Below are positions 1 through 7,804 of a stretch of 61,959 nucleotides of DNA, one piece after another. This DNA is from Myxococcales bacterium (GTDB lineage Bacteria > Myxococcota_A > UBA9160 > UBA4427): the NCBI GenBank assembly GCA_014240165.1, contig JAAZXM010000018.1, positions 1-61,959 on the forward strand. The letters are read 5' to 3'. Position 1 is the stretch's first letter. The number at the start of each line of letters is the position of its first letter. Position numbers and translations under genes: made by a program. The notes under the pieces were generated by a model. It did no database searches. It was not told where the DNA came from and saw nothing but the letters and a program-made list of their open reading frames with translations.

Positions 1-2
1 AA

Positions 3-794
3 AAACTCGAAATCTTCCTCCTCCGGATGCAGGCGGAGGAAGACCCGGGCGCTGCGCTGCGGAAACTCGACGAGTTGCTGCTTTCGGGTCTGCCCGGCCA
101 GATCGCCCGCCTCAAATCGGCCATCGAGACCGGGGGCATCGCGCGGGAAGATCTCCCCGAAGACCTGGTCTCGCGCATGATCGCCCGGGACGGCTCGGTG
201 CGTATCCAAACCTTTCCAAGTGACGACCTCGGAAGCGAGGAAGCCTTCGTCCGCTTCACCGAGGAAGTCCAATCCGTCGATCCATACGCGGCGGGAGTCG
301 CCATCAACCTCGTGGGCTTCGGGCGAGCGACGCGTTCTTCTTTCGAGCAGGCCCTGGCTTCCGCGGTAGCGATCATCAGCCTGCTGCTCTTCGCACTCTG
401 GCGAAAGATCGGGCCCGTGCTCCTGGTCGTCTCGCCCCTGGCGCTCAGTTCCCTGGCCACCGTCGCCGCCATGGTGTTGCTGGGCATCCCGTTCAACTTC
501 GGCAACATCATCGTGATTCCCCTGCTGCTGGGAATCGGTGTGGACAGCGGAGTACACCTGGTTCACCGAGCACGGCAATCCGGGCATGGCGTTGCGAGCC
601 TGATGGACAGCACCACGGCCCGCGCGGTTTTCTACAGCGCACTCACCACCACGGTGAGTTTCGGCACCCTCGCCTTTTCCTCCCACCGCGGCATGGCGAG
701 CCTGGGGGTGGTGCTCTCGATCGGCATGGTGCTCACCGTCATGGCCAACCTGGTGGTGCTGCCCGCGCTGCTGAGCCGCTTTCCCGAGCGCTAG
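3..794 (+). CDS. hpnN: RND/MMPL-family transporter, HpnN-like, C-terminal part
   Basis: The frame is open from the left edge, so this is the 3' end of a longer gene. It encodes the last membrane half of an RND (MMPL) exporter: several hydrophobic helices, the segment IPLLLGIGVDSG, then RAVFYSALTTTVSFG and HRGMASLG, which match the C-terminal transmembrane block of hopanoid-type HpnN transporters. These proteins move hopanoids or other lipids from the inner to the outer membrane using the proton gradient. The partial periplasmic loop precedes the helices (about residues 1-110). HpnN is the best fit from motif pattern, but other MMPL lipid exporters look alike and the N-terminal half is outside the window. 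Confidence 0.75.
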   Translation, partial: KLEIFLLRMQAEEDPGAALRKLDELLLSGLPGQIARLKSAIETGGIAREDLPEDLVSRMIARDGSVRIQTFPSDDLGSEEAFVRFTEEVQSVDPYAAGVAINLVGFGRATRSSFEQALASAVAIISLLLFALWRKIGPVLLVVSPLALSSLATVAAMVLLGIPFNFGNIIVIPLLLGIGVDSGVHLVHRARQSGHGVASLMDSTTARAVFYSALTTTVSFGTLAFSSHRGMASLGVVLSIGMVLTVMANLVVLPALLSRFPER

Positions 795-819
795 GGAACA
801 CTCGCAATCCAGCAACGAC

Positions 820-2340
820 TCAGGGCTCCAGGCGAGCGTCCAGGAGACGGCGGAGCCGAGCCTCCTCTCGTCTCAGGCGAATCGACCGGCCGCCGGTGAC
901 ATAAACCAGCCCCTTCTTGGCGCCCCGGGGTTTTGACACCTGCTTGATGGGCACCACGTGGACATCGGCGTGGCCCGCGTTCTTCTGCTTCGAAAAATGA
1001 ACCGCCAACTCGCAGGCGTCCAATACGGATTCGGGGGGCGGTTCGTCCCGGCCCTCGGTGCGAAGCACTACGTGGCTTCCCGGCGCGCCATCGAGGTGAA
1101 AGAAAAGATCCTTGCCCCGGGCCAGGCGCGTGGTGAGATAGTCGTTGCCCTCGTCGCTGCGCCCCACCCAAATCTCGAGTTCATCCCGGCTGAGATAACG
1201 CCGAGGGTGAAGCTTCCGGGGCAAGCCGCGAAAACGAGCCGGGACCTGCGCCTGCTCGGCGGGCGCTGACCCCGCCTCGGAACGCGCCGCCCGGCGGCGT
1301 CCCAGAAGCCGCGCCAGGGCCTCGTCCGCGGCGAGTGCCTCGAGCACCGCGGGCTCTTCGTCCGTGCCTTCGGCCGCTTCGAGTTGTGCAACAAAACCGC
1401 GGATTTTTTCCAGCCAGGCCCGGGCCTCCTCTTCCTTTCCTCCCGCCTTGGTGAGCCGACGCACGAATTTCTGGTAACGCTTGAAGGTCGCCTCGAGGTT
1501 CTCGCGCGGACCCAGGCGCGGATCCAGGGCGATCGTGACCTCTTCGTCGGTCTCGAAATCGCGCACCCGGATTTCGCTCGCCCCGGGGCGAATCTCGGAC
1601 AGGGATGCCTTGAGAAGTTCGCCATGGCGTTGGAGTTCGCCCGCCTGATCGGCCTCGGCGAGTTCGGACTCGATCTTCGCCAGGCGGCGTTCGGCGTTCT
1701 TCGCCTCGCGTTTGAGCACCTTGCGGATCTCGCGGCCAGCGCCTTCGACCTCGCGCTGATCTTCATCCGCCGAGTAGTTCGCCTCGATGGCGGAGAGGAA
1801 CTCGCCGTCGGGGGCCTCGGCAAAGCGATCGACGCCCGGGCTCGGAAGCCCGCTGGCCGGGGGCGCGAAGACCGCACCGGGAACGATTTCAGGGCGCGTC
1901 CTGGCCGGGGGACGTAGCGCCAGGATCACCTGGCCCCCCTCATCGAGAATGTAGAGGTTGCTGCGCTTGCCCAGCAGGGAGAGGAGTAATTCGAAACGCC
2001 CCTCCCGGGCTTCGAAAGCCAGGGCCAGGGCGCGGTCATCCCCCACCACCCGTGCGCCCCGCAGACGCGCACTGGCCAGGTGGGCGCGAAGCCAGCTCAC
2101 GAAGGCCGGCGGGTTCTGGGGCGCCTTGGGAAGGGCGTCCACTTGAGAAACCCGTCCGCCCTGGCCGTGGCAAGTCAAAAGAAGCAGCCGCTTGCGCGCC
2201 TTGGGGTCTTCGGGTTGGGGACCGTAGAGGGTGAGGACAACGCGGTCGTCCCCGGCTTGAACGCTGCGCTCCAGCCGGTGGCCCGCAAAGAGCCGATCGA
2301 TGATGTCCGCCGCCCGGCGCAATTCGCTGAGATTCAGCAT
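820..2340 (-). CDS. rqcH: NFACT-family ribosome quality-control protein (RqcH/FbpA-like)
   Basis: About 506 residues. An N-terminal NFACT-N region is followed by a charged coiled-coil-like middle (roughly residues 200-340) and a C-terminal NFACT-R (DUF814) domain with DLFFHLDGAPGSHVVLR and KPRGAKKGLVYV, typical of the family. Family members bind stalled 50S-peptidyl-tRNA complexes and recruit tRNA-Ala to add C-terminal alanine tails. I chose the ATG at 2338-2340 because the following LNLSELRRAADII is the usual family start; the open frame continues 24 codons upstream but would overlap mutM. It lies 13 bp downstream of mutM on the same strand, so the two may be co-transcribed. Confidence 0.85.
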   Translation of the reverse strand: MLNLSELRRAADIIDRLFAGHRLERSVQAGDDRVVLTLYGPQPEDPKARKRLLLLTCHGQGGRVSQVDALPKAPQNPPAFVSWLRAHLASARLRGARVVGDDRALALAFEAREGRFELLLSLLGKRSNLYILDEGGQVILALRPPARTRPEIVPGAVFAPPASGLPSPGVDRFAEAPDGEFLSAIEANYSADEDQREVEGAGREIRKVLKREAKNAERRLAKIESELAEADQAGELQRHGELLKASLSEIRPGASEIRVRDFETDEEVTIALDPRLGPRENLEATFKRYQKFVRRLTKAGGKEEEARAWLEKIRGFVAQLEAAEGTDEEPAVLEALAADEALARLLGRRRAARSEAGSAPAEQAQVPARFRGLPRKLHPRRYLSRDELEIWVGRSDEGNDYLTTRLARGKDLFFHLDGAPGSHVVLRTEGRDEPPPESVLDACELAVHFSKQKNAGHADVHVVPIKQVSKPRGAKKGLVYVTGGRSIRLRREEARLRRLLDARLEP

Positions 2341-2353
2341 GCGAACGCTCCCC

Positions 2354-3229
2354 CTAGCTCTGACAGACGGGACAGTAGTGGGCGCTTCGTTGCGCCACCA
2401 CGCGGCGGGCAATGGCGGCGCCGCATTCCAGGCAGGGCTCCCCGGTGCGCCCGTAGACCCGGCGCTCGTCCTGGTAACCGCCGTCGCTTCCGTCGGGGGT
2501 CACGTAGTCGCTGATGCTCGAACCCCCGGTTTCAATCGAACGTTCCAGGACGCGAACGATGCCCTGGGCCAGGGCATCCGCCTCCCGGCGGGTCACGCGC
2601 GCGGCCCTCCGGCCGGGGCGCACACCGGCAATGAAGAGGGCCTCATCGGCATAGATATTCCCCACACCGGCCATCACGGCCTGGTCGAGAAGGAGCGCCT
2701 TGATGGGGACGCGCCGCTTGCGGGTGGCGGCATGGAGACCCGCGCCCTCGATCTTCAGAGCGTCCGCCCCCAGGCGATCGAGTCGCGGATGGCCCTTGCC
2801 CGGAGCCAGCCAGAGCAATTTCCCAAACTTCCTCACATCCCTGAAATAGACGTCCGGCCCCGAGCCCTCCATCCGGAGTATGAGGTGGGTATGTCCATCG
2901 GGTTCGAATGCCGCCTGCTCTTCCGGGGCCAGGGACGAGCGCGCAGTGGCCGAGAGCAGGCGCGGGCTGCGCGCCCGGCTCGAGAAGAGTTGCCCCGTCA
3001 TGCCCAGGTGAATCACCAGGGTGCTCGCGTCGTCGAGGCGCAAAAGCAGATATTTCCCCAGGCGCTCCAGCGCGCGGATGGACCGGCCGGGCAGGGCCGA
3101 GCGCAGCCGCGCAGGGGAAGTCACGAATACGTAACTGGGCCGGGTGGTGGTGATGGCCGCGATACGGCGTCCAACCAGCAGGGGCGCGATCAGGCGGCGG
3201 GTGACCTCGACTTCGGGCAATTCAGGCAT
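2354..3229 (-). CDS. mutM: Formamidopyrimidine-DNA glycosylase (Fpg)
   Basis: 291 residues, usual for the family. The start at 3227-3229 gives the invariant N-terminus PELPEVE, in which Pro2 is the catalytic nucleophile and the adjacent Glu the acid. A helix-two-turn-helix region (KALLLDQAVMAGVGNIYADE) and a C-terminal CxxC...CxxC zinc finger (CLECG and CPVCQ) are intact. The enzyme removes 8-oxoguanine and formamidopyrimidine lesions from DNA. The frame is open upstream (42 more codons), but only this start exposes the catalytic proline. It is divergent from recX, with 85 bp between the two start codons. Confidence 0.95.
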   Translation of the reverse strand: MPELPEVEVTRRLIAPLLVGRRIAAITTTRPSYVFVTSPARLRSALPGRSIRALERLGKYLLLRLDDASTLVIHLGMTGQLFSSRARSPRLLSATARSSLAPEEQAAFEPDGHTHLILRMEGSGPDVYFRDVRKFGKLLWLAPGKGHPRLDRLGADALKIEGAGLHAATRKRRVPIKALLLDQAVMAGVGNIYADEALFIAGVRPGRRAARVTRREADALAQGIVRVLERSIETGGSSISDYVTPDGSDGGYQDERRVYGRTGEPCLECGAAIARRVVAQRSAHYCPVCQS

Positions 3230-3314
3230 GGACGCCAGCCAGTCTAGCCCGCATCCTAGGCCCACCCCCGGCGCCCGAAGCCGGGCGCGGCCATCCGCGC
3301 CCGGAAAGGAAACC

Positions 3315-3887
3315 ATGAGCGACGAACCGAGTATCCATCCCGCTGCCGGGCACAAGGGGCGAAAGCGCCGGCGGCGGCCGCCGCCGCGGGTTTCCCGCGC
3401 TGACTTCGAACGCGCCGCGCTTCGCCATCTCGAGCGCTACCCCTCGTCGGTGGCGGGTTTGCGGGCGGTGCTGGAAAGACGCGCCCAGCGGAGTTTTGCC
3501 CACCACGGAGAGGGCTTGAACGAGGCCGAGGCCATCATCCCCGACGTTGTTGAACGCATGCAGGCTTACGGCTTCCTGGACGATCGCCGCTACGGCGAGG
3601 CTTTGATCCGCCGGCTTCGGGCCCGGGGCAACTCACTCCGGCGCATCGCGATCCGTTTGCACGAGCGGGGCGTCGCATCGGATGTGCGCGAGGCGCTGCT
3701 GGCCGATGCCGGCGAGGCGGTCGCGGAGCTTGAAGCCGCGCGAACCTACGCCCGGCGCAGGCGGTTCGGGGTGCACCGCCGGCCCGATCGCTACGCGACG
3801 GCCGACGCGGGAGAGGACAGGGACGCCGAACAAGACTGCAGGCGGCGCGAACTGGCCTCGCTTGCCCGGGCGGGCTTCGCCTTCTAA
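3315..3887 (+). CDS. recX: RecX-family regulatory protein
   Basis: 190 residues. An Arg/Lys/Pro-rich N-terminus (about residues 15-30) precedes three-helix RecX modules: ALRHLERYPSSVAGLRAVL, then VVERMQAYGFLDDRRYGEALI and RRIAIRLHERGV, the characteristic family signatures. RecX binds inside the RecA-DNA groove and modulates filament assembly. The ATG at 3315 is preceded by GGAAAGGA at a good distance. recA is not nearby, which is unusual but not rare. The third repeat toward the C-terminus is degenerate (YARRRRFG). Confidence 0.85.
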   Translation: MSDEPSIHPAAGHKGRKRRRRPPPRVSRADFERAALRHLERYPSSVAGLRAVLERRAQRSFAHHGEGLNEAEAIIPDVVERMQAYGFLDDRRYGEALIRRLRARGNSLRRIAIRLHERGVASDVREALLADAGEAVAELEAARTYARRRRFGVHRRPDRYATADAGEDRDAEQDCRRRELASLARAGFAF

Positions 3888-4047
3888 ACCGCACGCCGGG
3901 CCCTGGAAGAAGAGGCGTAATGCCTCGACCTGAACCGACGGAAAGCGCCGCTTTCAGTGAGGGCTGGGGTATGCTGCCCGCATCCGTTTCGGGAAGACGA
4001 AACCGCTTGAGTGCGGCCGTGCCCCCCGCCCAGGAGCCCAGAAACCC

Positions 4048-4875
4048 ATGATGACCGCCCTGCGACCCTCGCCTTGGACCCGAACCCGACTGATCGCGGG
4101 GCTTGCGAGCCTGGCGCTGGCCGCCGCGAGTTGCGGGCAGGCCCCAGCCCCGGCCGGGGACGAACCCGCCGAGACCGAGAGCGAAATGCGACGCTTTCAA
4201 TTCGTTCGCGCGACGAACCTTCTGATTCGCCTGGACACCCGTCTCGGCCTGGTCTGGAAGGTCGCGGAAAACGGCGACGGCGGCTGGAGCATGCTGGGCG
4301 CCACCCCGGATGACGACGGTGAGCCGGTCTGGAATGGCCGCTACGGGCTTTTCGCGCTGAAGAGTGGAGCCAGGGGTGGGGCGCCTCAGCTTCTCCGGGT
4401 GGACCGAGGGAATGGGCGCGCCTGGCTCGTTCGCGCCCAGGACGGCGCTCGCTGGACCCCAATCCAGGAAGGGTCGGGCCCTCCACCTCCGGCCCCTACG
4501 GCGCCGAGCGGTGACGCGGCCGAGAGCGACGGGCCCGTCAGCCTGCTGGTGATCCCCAAGGAAACCGTGGCGGCGTCGCCCGGAGAAGAGAGCGAGAAAG
4601 TCGCGGTCGTCGTCCAAGCCCTTGAAAAAGAAGGGCTTGCCCTGGAAATCAAGGTCTGGGCCGCGAAGCAGCTCAAGGTTTTCAGCGCCGACGCGGCTGT
4701 TCCGCCCCTCCTCAAGGCCCTGAACAGCGAGCATCCCGAAGTGGTGGTCGCGGCGATCCACTCCCTCAAGGAGTTGGGCCAGGCATCCACGATTCCCAAG
4801 ATTTTGGCCCTGTCCGAGCACCCGGACCCCTCGGTCCGGGAGGCGGTCCAGACGGTCGTGGTTTCGGTTCCCTAG
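4048..4875 (+). CDS. Lipoprotein with C-terminal HEAT-like repeats
   Basis: 275 residues (or 274 if the second Met starts it). A basic N-terminus and hydrophobic stretch end in a lipobox LAAASC, so the mature protein should be anchored by Cys29-30. The middle (about 45-150) repeats W/G-containing strands (LVWKVAENGDGGWSML, AWLVRAQDGARWTPI). A Pro/Ala-rich linker follows, then residues 185-275 contain HEAT-like helices (AVPPLLKALNSEHPEVVVAAIHSL and the next repeat). HEAT repeats usually mediate protein contacts. Function unknown. It precedes the dockerin-like gene by 175 bp on the same strand. Confidence 0.7.
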   Translation: MMTALRPSPWTRTRLIAGLASLALAAASCGQAPAPAGDEPAETESEMRRFQFVRATNLLIRLDTRLGLVWKVAENGDGGWSMLGATPDDDGEPVWNGRYGLFALKSGARGGAPQLLRVDRGNGRAWLVRAQDGARWTPIQEGSGPPPPAPTAPSGDAAESDGPVSLLVIPKETVAASPGEESEKVAVVVQALEKEGLALEIKVWAAKQLKVFSADAAVPPLLKALNSEHPEVVVAAIHSLKELGQASTIPKILALSEHPDPSVREAVQTVVVSVP

Positions 4876-4975
4876 GGGGGAGAGGCTCGGCGATCTCGAA
4901 CCGGCTCTCCAGACCGCATGTGGCCAATTTGACACAGGCAGCGCTTGGGGCGGGGAGGCGTATATCCGAAGCGTC

Positions 4976-4993
4976 GGGCGTGGTAACACGCCC
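4976..4993 (+). other. Perfect hairpin with GTAA loop in the leader of the dockerin-like gene
   Basis: GGGCGTG (4976-4982) pairs perfectly with CACGCCC (4987-4993) around the loop GTAA, which as RNA is a GNRA tetraloop. It lies 58 bp upstream of the dockerin-like start codon at 5051, with no T-run after it, so it reads as a leader structure and not a terminator. Confidence 0.4.
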
Positions 4994-5050
4994 GCGCTGC
5001 TGTACCCTACGCGGGCCTTCTCACATGACATTTATTCGAGGGAGATATCG

Positions 5051-5293
5051 ATGTTCCGAACAACACTGATCCTGCTCGGGATCCTGGCGCTCCTCGCGAG
5101 CGCGCCCGCTGCGCTCGCGGCGGCTGGCGATTGCAATGGCGACGGCAGCGTAGACCAGGCCGACCTCGACGCATTGGTCGCCGCCAACAACACCGTGGCG
5201 ACAGGCACGAGCATGGCGAATTGCGACTACGACGGCGACGGAGCTATTTCCCTCGCCGATGCCAACCAACACATCGCGGAATCGAACCAATAG
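5051..5293 (+). CDS. Small secreted dockerin-like protein (copy 1)
   Basis: 80 residues. A signal peptide (hydrophobic LILLGILALLASAPAALA, cleavage near Ala24) leaves a mature chain of about 55 residues made only of two calcium-binding loops: DCNGDGSVDQADL and DYDGDGAISLADAN, spaced as in type I dockerins. Dockerins bind cohesin domains in a calcium-dependent way. A ribosome site (GAGGGAGAT) precedes the ATG. The next gene on the strand encodes a cohesin-like PEP-CTERM protein, and the same order is repeated at 17.8-16.6 kb. It carries no membrane anchor of its own, so I infer it is held at the surface by its neighbour. Any EF-hand protein would show similar loops; the pairing is the main argument for dockerin. 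Confidence 0.75.
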   Translation: MFRTTLILLGILALLASAPAALAAAGDCNGDGSVDQADLDALVAANNTVATGTSMANCDYDGDGAISLADANQHIAESNQ

Positions 5294-5389
5294 CCAAAAC
5301 GAAAACCGCAACGAAAACCAAACCGATCGCCGAACCCATCCCAGGCCGAGTCCGGGGGGTTCGTTGATCGGATCGCGTTTTACCCGAAC

Positions 5390-5407
5390 GCTTCGAAGTT
5401 TCGAAGC
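5390..5407. repeat. Inverted repeat between dockerin-like and PEP-CTERM genes
   Basis: GCTTCGAA and TTCGAAGC are perfect inverted copies separated by GT. The site lies in the 223-bp spacer of the pair and could be an operator or an intercistronic RNA hairpin. A second, shorter inverted repeat, TCACCG-CA-CGGTGA, follows at 5479-5492, 25 bp before the PEP-CTERM start codon. Confidence 0.4.
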
Positions 5408-5516
5408 AGCCGGGCGGGGTGAGGGTCGGGGAACCGGCGAAGTAAGCTGGGCCATCCGGCCAGTCTTTTAGATTTCGGTCACCGCACGGTGATCAAAAAG
5501 TAAGGGGAATCCATCG

Positions 5517-6176
5517 ATGCGAATGTTCATCGTCAATCTGCTCGCGGCGGCACTGCTTGCCTTCAGCGCTTCTTCGGCTGGGGCCATCGCTCTGGACTTG
5601 GGTGGAGTCAACGAGCAGGTGGTCAATCAGGGCGATCAGGTCAGCGTCACAGTCACACTCGATACCGAAGCCACGACGGGAATCACGCTGATGTCCATCG
5701 GCGTGCTCTTCGATGACTCACGCCTGAGCTACAACCAGGATCTATCGACGACCACCAGCTACGTCCTTTACGGTGGCAAGGGCGGTGGCGGATACTTGAA
5801 GGCCAGTGACACCTGCGGTGGCTACCCGCAGAGCGAGCCCCAGGGTTGTACGGTCCGCGTGGGCACCACCAATCAGGTCAACGTCGACTACGTGTCGGTG
5901 GACCTGAACGATGGTACCGCGAACACCGGTGCCGGGATCCTTCTCGTAACCCTGGTCTTCGATGTTCTGGCGGAAGCCCCCAATGGCAACGCCGACATCT
6001 CGCTTTCACAAACGTCGCCGGGCAATGTCATCGGCCAGCCGGGAGGGGGAAGCACCACTGCGACGCTCACTGGCAACGGTTTTGTGAGCGTTCCGGAACC
6101 CGGAGTTGCGGGGCTTTCACTGGCAGCGCTCCTGACCGTGGGCGGCCTACGAGCACGAAGCCGACAGCGAAGCTAG
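5517..6176 (+). CDS. Cohesin-like PEP-CTERM sorted surface protein (copy 1)
   Basis: 219 residues: signal peptide (1-24), a beta-rich domain (about 26-190), then VPEP at 192-195, a hydrophobic helix and the basic tail RARSRQRS. That tripartite end is the PEP-CTERM sorting signal cut by exosortases. The beta domain has GDQVSVTVTL, GITLMSIGVLFDDSRLSY and LLVTLVFDV, the pattern of cohesin domains, plus a glycine run (YGGKGGGGYLKAS) and a Cys pair (Cys100, Cys111). It follows a dockerin-like gene by 223 bp and ends before a strong terminator. Its paralogue lies at 16582-17250 and the exosortase at 18490-20073. The cohesin assignment rests on pattern only. Confidence 0.8.
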   Translation: MRMFIVNLLAAALLAFSASSAGAIALDLGGVNEQVVNQGDQVSVTVTLDTEATTGITLMSIGVLFDDSRLSYNQDLSTTTSYVLYGGKGGGGYLKASDTCGGYPQSEPQGCTVRVGTTNQVNVDYVSVDLNDGTANTGAGILLVTLVFDVLAEAPNGNADISLSQTSPGNVIGQPGGGSTTATLTGNGFVSVPEPGVAGLSLAALLTVGGLRARSRQRS

Positions 6177-6225
6177 CGCCACCGCGTACGAGAACGCGCC
6201 GCTCAGAAGCGGCTAAATCATTTAT

Positions 6226-6254
6226 AAAGCCCCCGCACTTTGTGCGGGGGCTTT
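6226..6254 (+). terminator. Intrinsic terminator after PEP-CTERM copy 1
   Basis: AAAGCCCCCGCAC (6226-6238) pairs perfectly over 13 bp with GTGCGGGGGCTTT (6242-6254) around a three-base loop, followed by ATT. It lies 50 bp after the PEP-CTERM stop codon. Confidence 0.85.
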
Positions 6255-6306
6255 ATTCGTTGCGAACGCCGACCGTCAGCTATTGCCAACTCAAGCGGTC
6301 TCTCTT

Positions 6307-7782
6307 ATGTCAACAGTGGACCGACGCCCAGGAAGAAGCCATTTGAAAGCGCTGCGAAAGAAAAGAGCCCTTGCTGCCGGATTCCTCGCCGGGGGGTTTG
6401 CGCTGGGCTGCTCAGCGCCCGAACCCGAGCCGAGCGAGCCCCTGCCGCCGAACGTCGTCCTCGTTGTTCTCGACACGACCCGGGCGGATATTCTCTCGGC
6501 CTATGGGTACCCCATGCCGACGAGCCCGGCCCTGGAGACCCTGGCGGGCGAGGGCATGCTCTTTCGCCAGGCCATGAGCACAGACTTTTGGACCCTGCCC
6601 GCCCACGCCTCGCTCTTCACGGGCCTCTACCCCAGCAGCCACCAGGCCACCTCGGAAACCAATCGGTTGGCGACACGGGCCAAGACCCTGGCCGAGTACC
6701 TGCGCAGCGCGGGCTACCGGACCCGGGCCTACGTGAGCAACGCATGGATCGGCGCCGAGCGCGGCTTCGCCCAGGGCTTCGAGTCCTATATCGAAACCTG
6801 GAAGACGAATTCGGGGGCGGTGAACGATTACGGGTTCGACCGCGCGGGGGTTGCGGGCGCCGGCGAGTGGATCGGCGAACGCACCCGTCGCGGCGAGCCG
6901 TTCTTCCTCTTCCTCAACCTCAATAGCGCTCACATGCCCTACTCCCCCGACACCATGGCACTGGTGGATGTCGCCCCGGGCCCCCGGCCCATCGACCGAA
7001 CGCGCGCGCTCCGCAAGGTCAAGGGGATGTGGCATTACCTGGGCGGGAAATACACCCTTGATGAGAAGGATTTCGAAATCCTCCAGGCGCTCTATGCGGC
7101 GGAGGTCGCCATGGTGGACGCCCTGCTCGGAGAACTCATGGCTTCCCTCGAAGAGAGCGGCGCACTCGACAACACGTTGGTGATCGTCACAGCGGACCAC
7201 GGCGAGAATCTCGGCGAACACGGCATGATCGATCATCTTCTCAGCATGTACGACACCACGATCCGCATTCCCCTGGTCATGCGCCATCCCCCGACCATCC
7301 CGGCGGGTAGCGTGAGCGAAGAGCTGGTGAGCCTGGTGGATATCGTCCCCACGGTGCTGGATATCAGCGGCCTGGGCGAGCGTTACCCGGAAATCGTGAG
7401 CCGCAGTCTTCTGCGCGATGACCGCCCCGCCCGGGAGTTCGTCATCGCCGAGAACGAGCGCCCCCTCAACGGCATCGACCTGATGGCGAGGAATTACCCG
7501 GACTTCGACCTTGCACGGATCGATCGCCGCATGAAGATGCTGCGCACCCCCCATCATAAACTGATCCGGTACGAAGACGGCGGAACCGAGGTCTACGACC
7601 TCCTGCGCGACCCCGGCGAACTCGAGGACCTCTCGGAAACCCAGCCCGAACTCCGGGACCAACTGCTCGGCCAACTCGAAGCCTGGATGGCAGCCCAAGG
7701 GAACAACGCCGCGCCGGAGCCCCTGGAGATCAGCGACCCCGAGACCCGAGAGCAGCTCAGATCCCTGGGTTATATCGAGTAG
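6307..7782 (+). CDS. Alkaline-phosphatase-superfamily (sulfatase-fold) lipoprotein A
   Basis: 491 residues from the ATG at 6307; a TTG at 6283 is possible. The lipobox FALGC puts the mature N-terminus at Cys35. Sulfatase/phosphodiesterase fold: the metal ligand region LDTTRAD (Asp56), then TLPAHASLFTG where true sulfatases have CxPxR, and a second metal site ADHGE (Asp297, His298). The nucleophile position is Thr96, so there is no formylglycine precursor; substrate may be a phospho- or sulfo-ester. The protein ends in LRSLGYIE. It lies between two other lipoprotein genes and is the most divergent of the four copies, lacking the paired cysteines of the others. Confidence 0.85.
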   Translation: MSTVDRRPGRSHLKALRKKRALAAGFLAGGFALGCSAPEPEPSEPLPPNVVLVVLDTTRADILSAYGYPMPTSPALETLAGEGMLFRQAMSTDFWTLPAHASLFTGLYPSSHQATSETNRLATRAKTLAEYLRSAGYRTRAYVSNAWIGAERGFAQGFESYIETWKTNSGAVNDYGFDRAGVAGAGEWIGERTRRGEPFFLFLNLNSAHMPYSPDTMALVDVAPGPRPIDRTRALRKVKGMWHYLGGKYTLDEKDFEILQALYAAEVAMVDALLGELMASLEESGALDNTLVIVTADHGENLGEHGMIDHLLSMYDTTIRIPLVMRHPPTIPAGSVSEELVSLVDIVPTVLDISGLGERYPEIVSRSLLRDDRPAREFVIAENERPLNGIDLMARNYPDFDLARIDRRMKMLRTPHHKLIRYEDGGTEVYDLLRDPGELEDLSETQPELRDQLLGQLEAWMAAQGNNAAPEPLEISDPETREQLRSLGYIE

Positions 7783-7804
7783 GGCTGGCGCCCGAGGGCG
7801 CCCT

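Noticed and set aside
3535..5031. 498-codon minus-strand frame opposite recX and the HEAT lipoprotein
   Set aside because: Shadow; Arg/Pro-rich with no motif.
4876..5050. A sigma-70 promoter (TTGACA then TATATC) ahead of the dockerin-like gene
   Set aside because: The spacing is about 26 bases, too long for a normal promoter.
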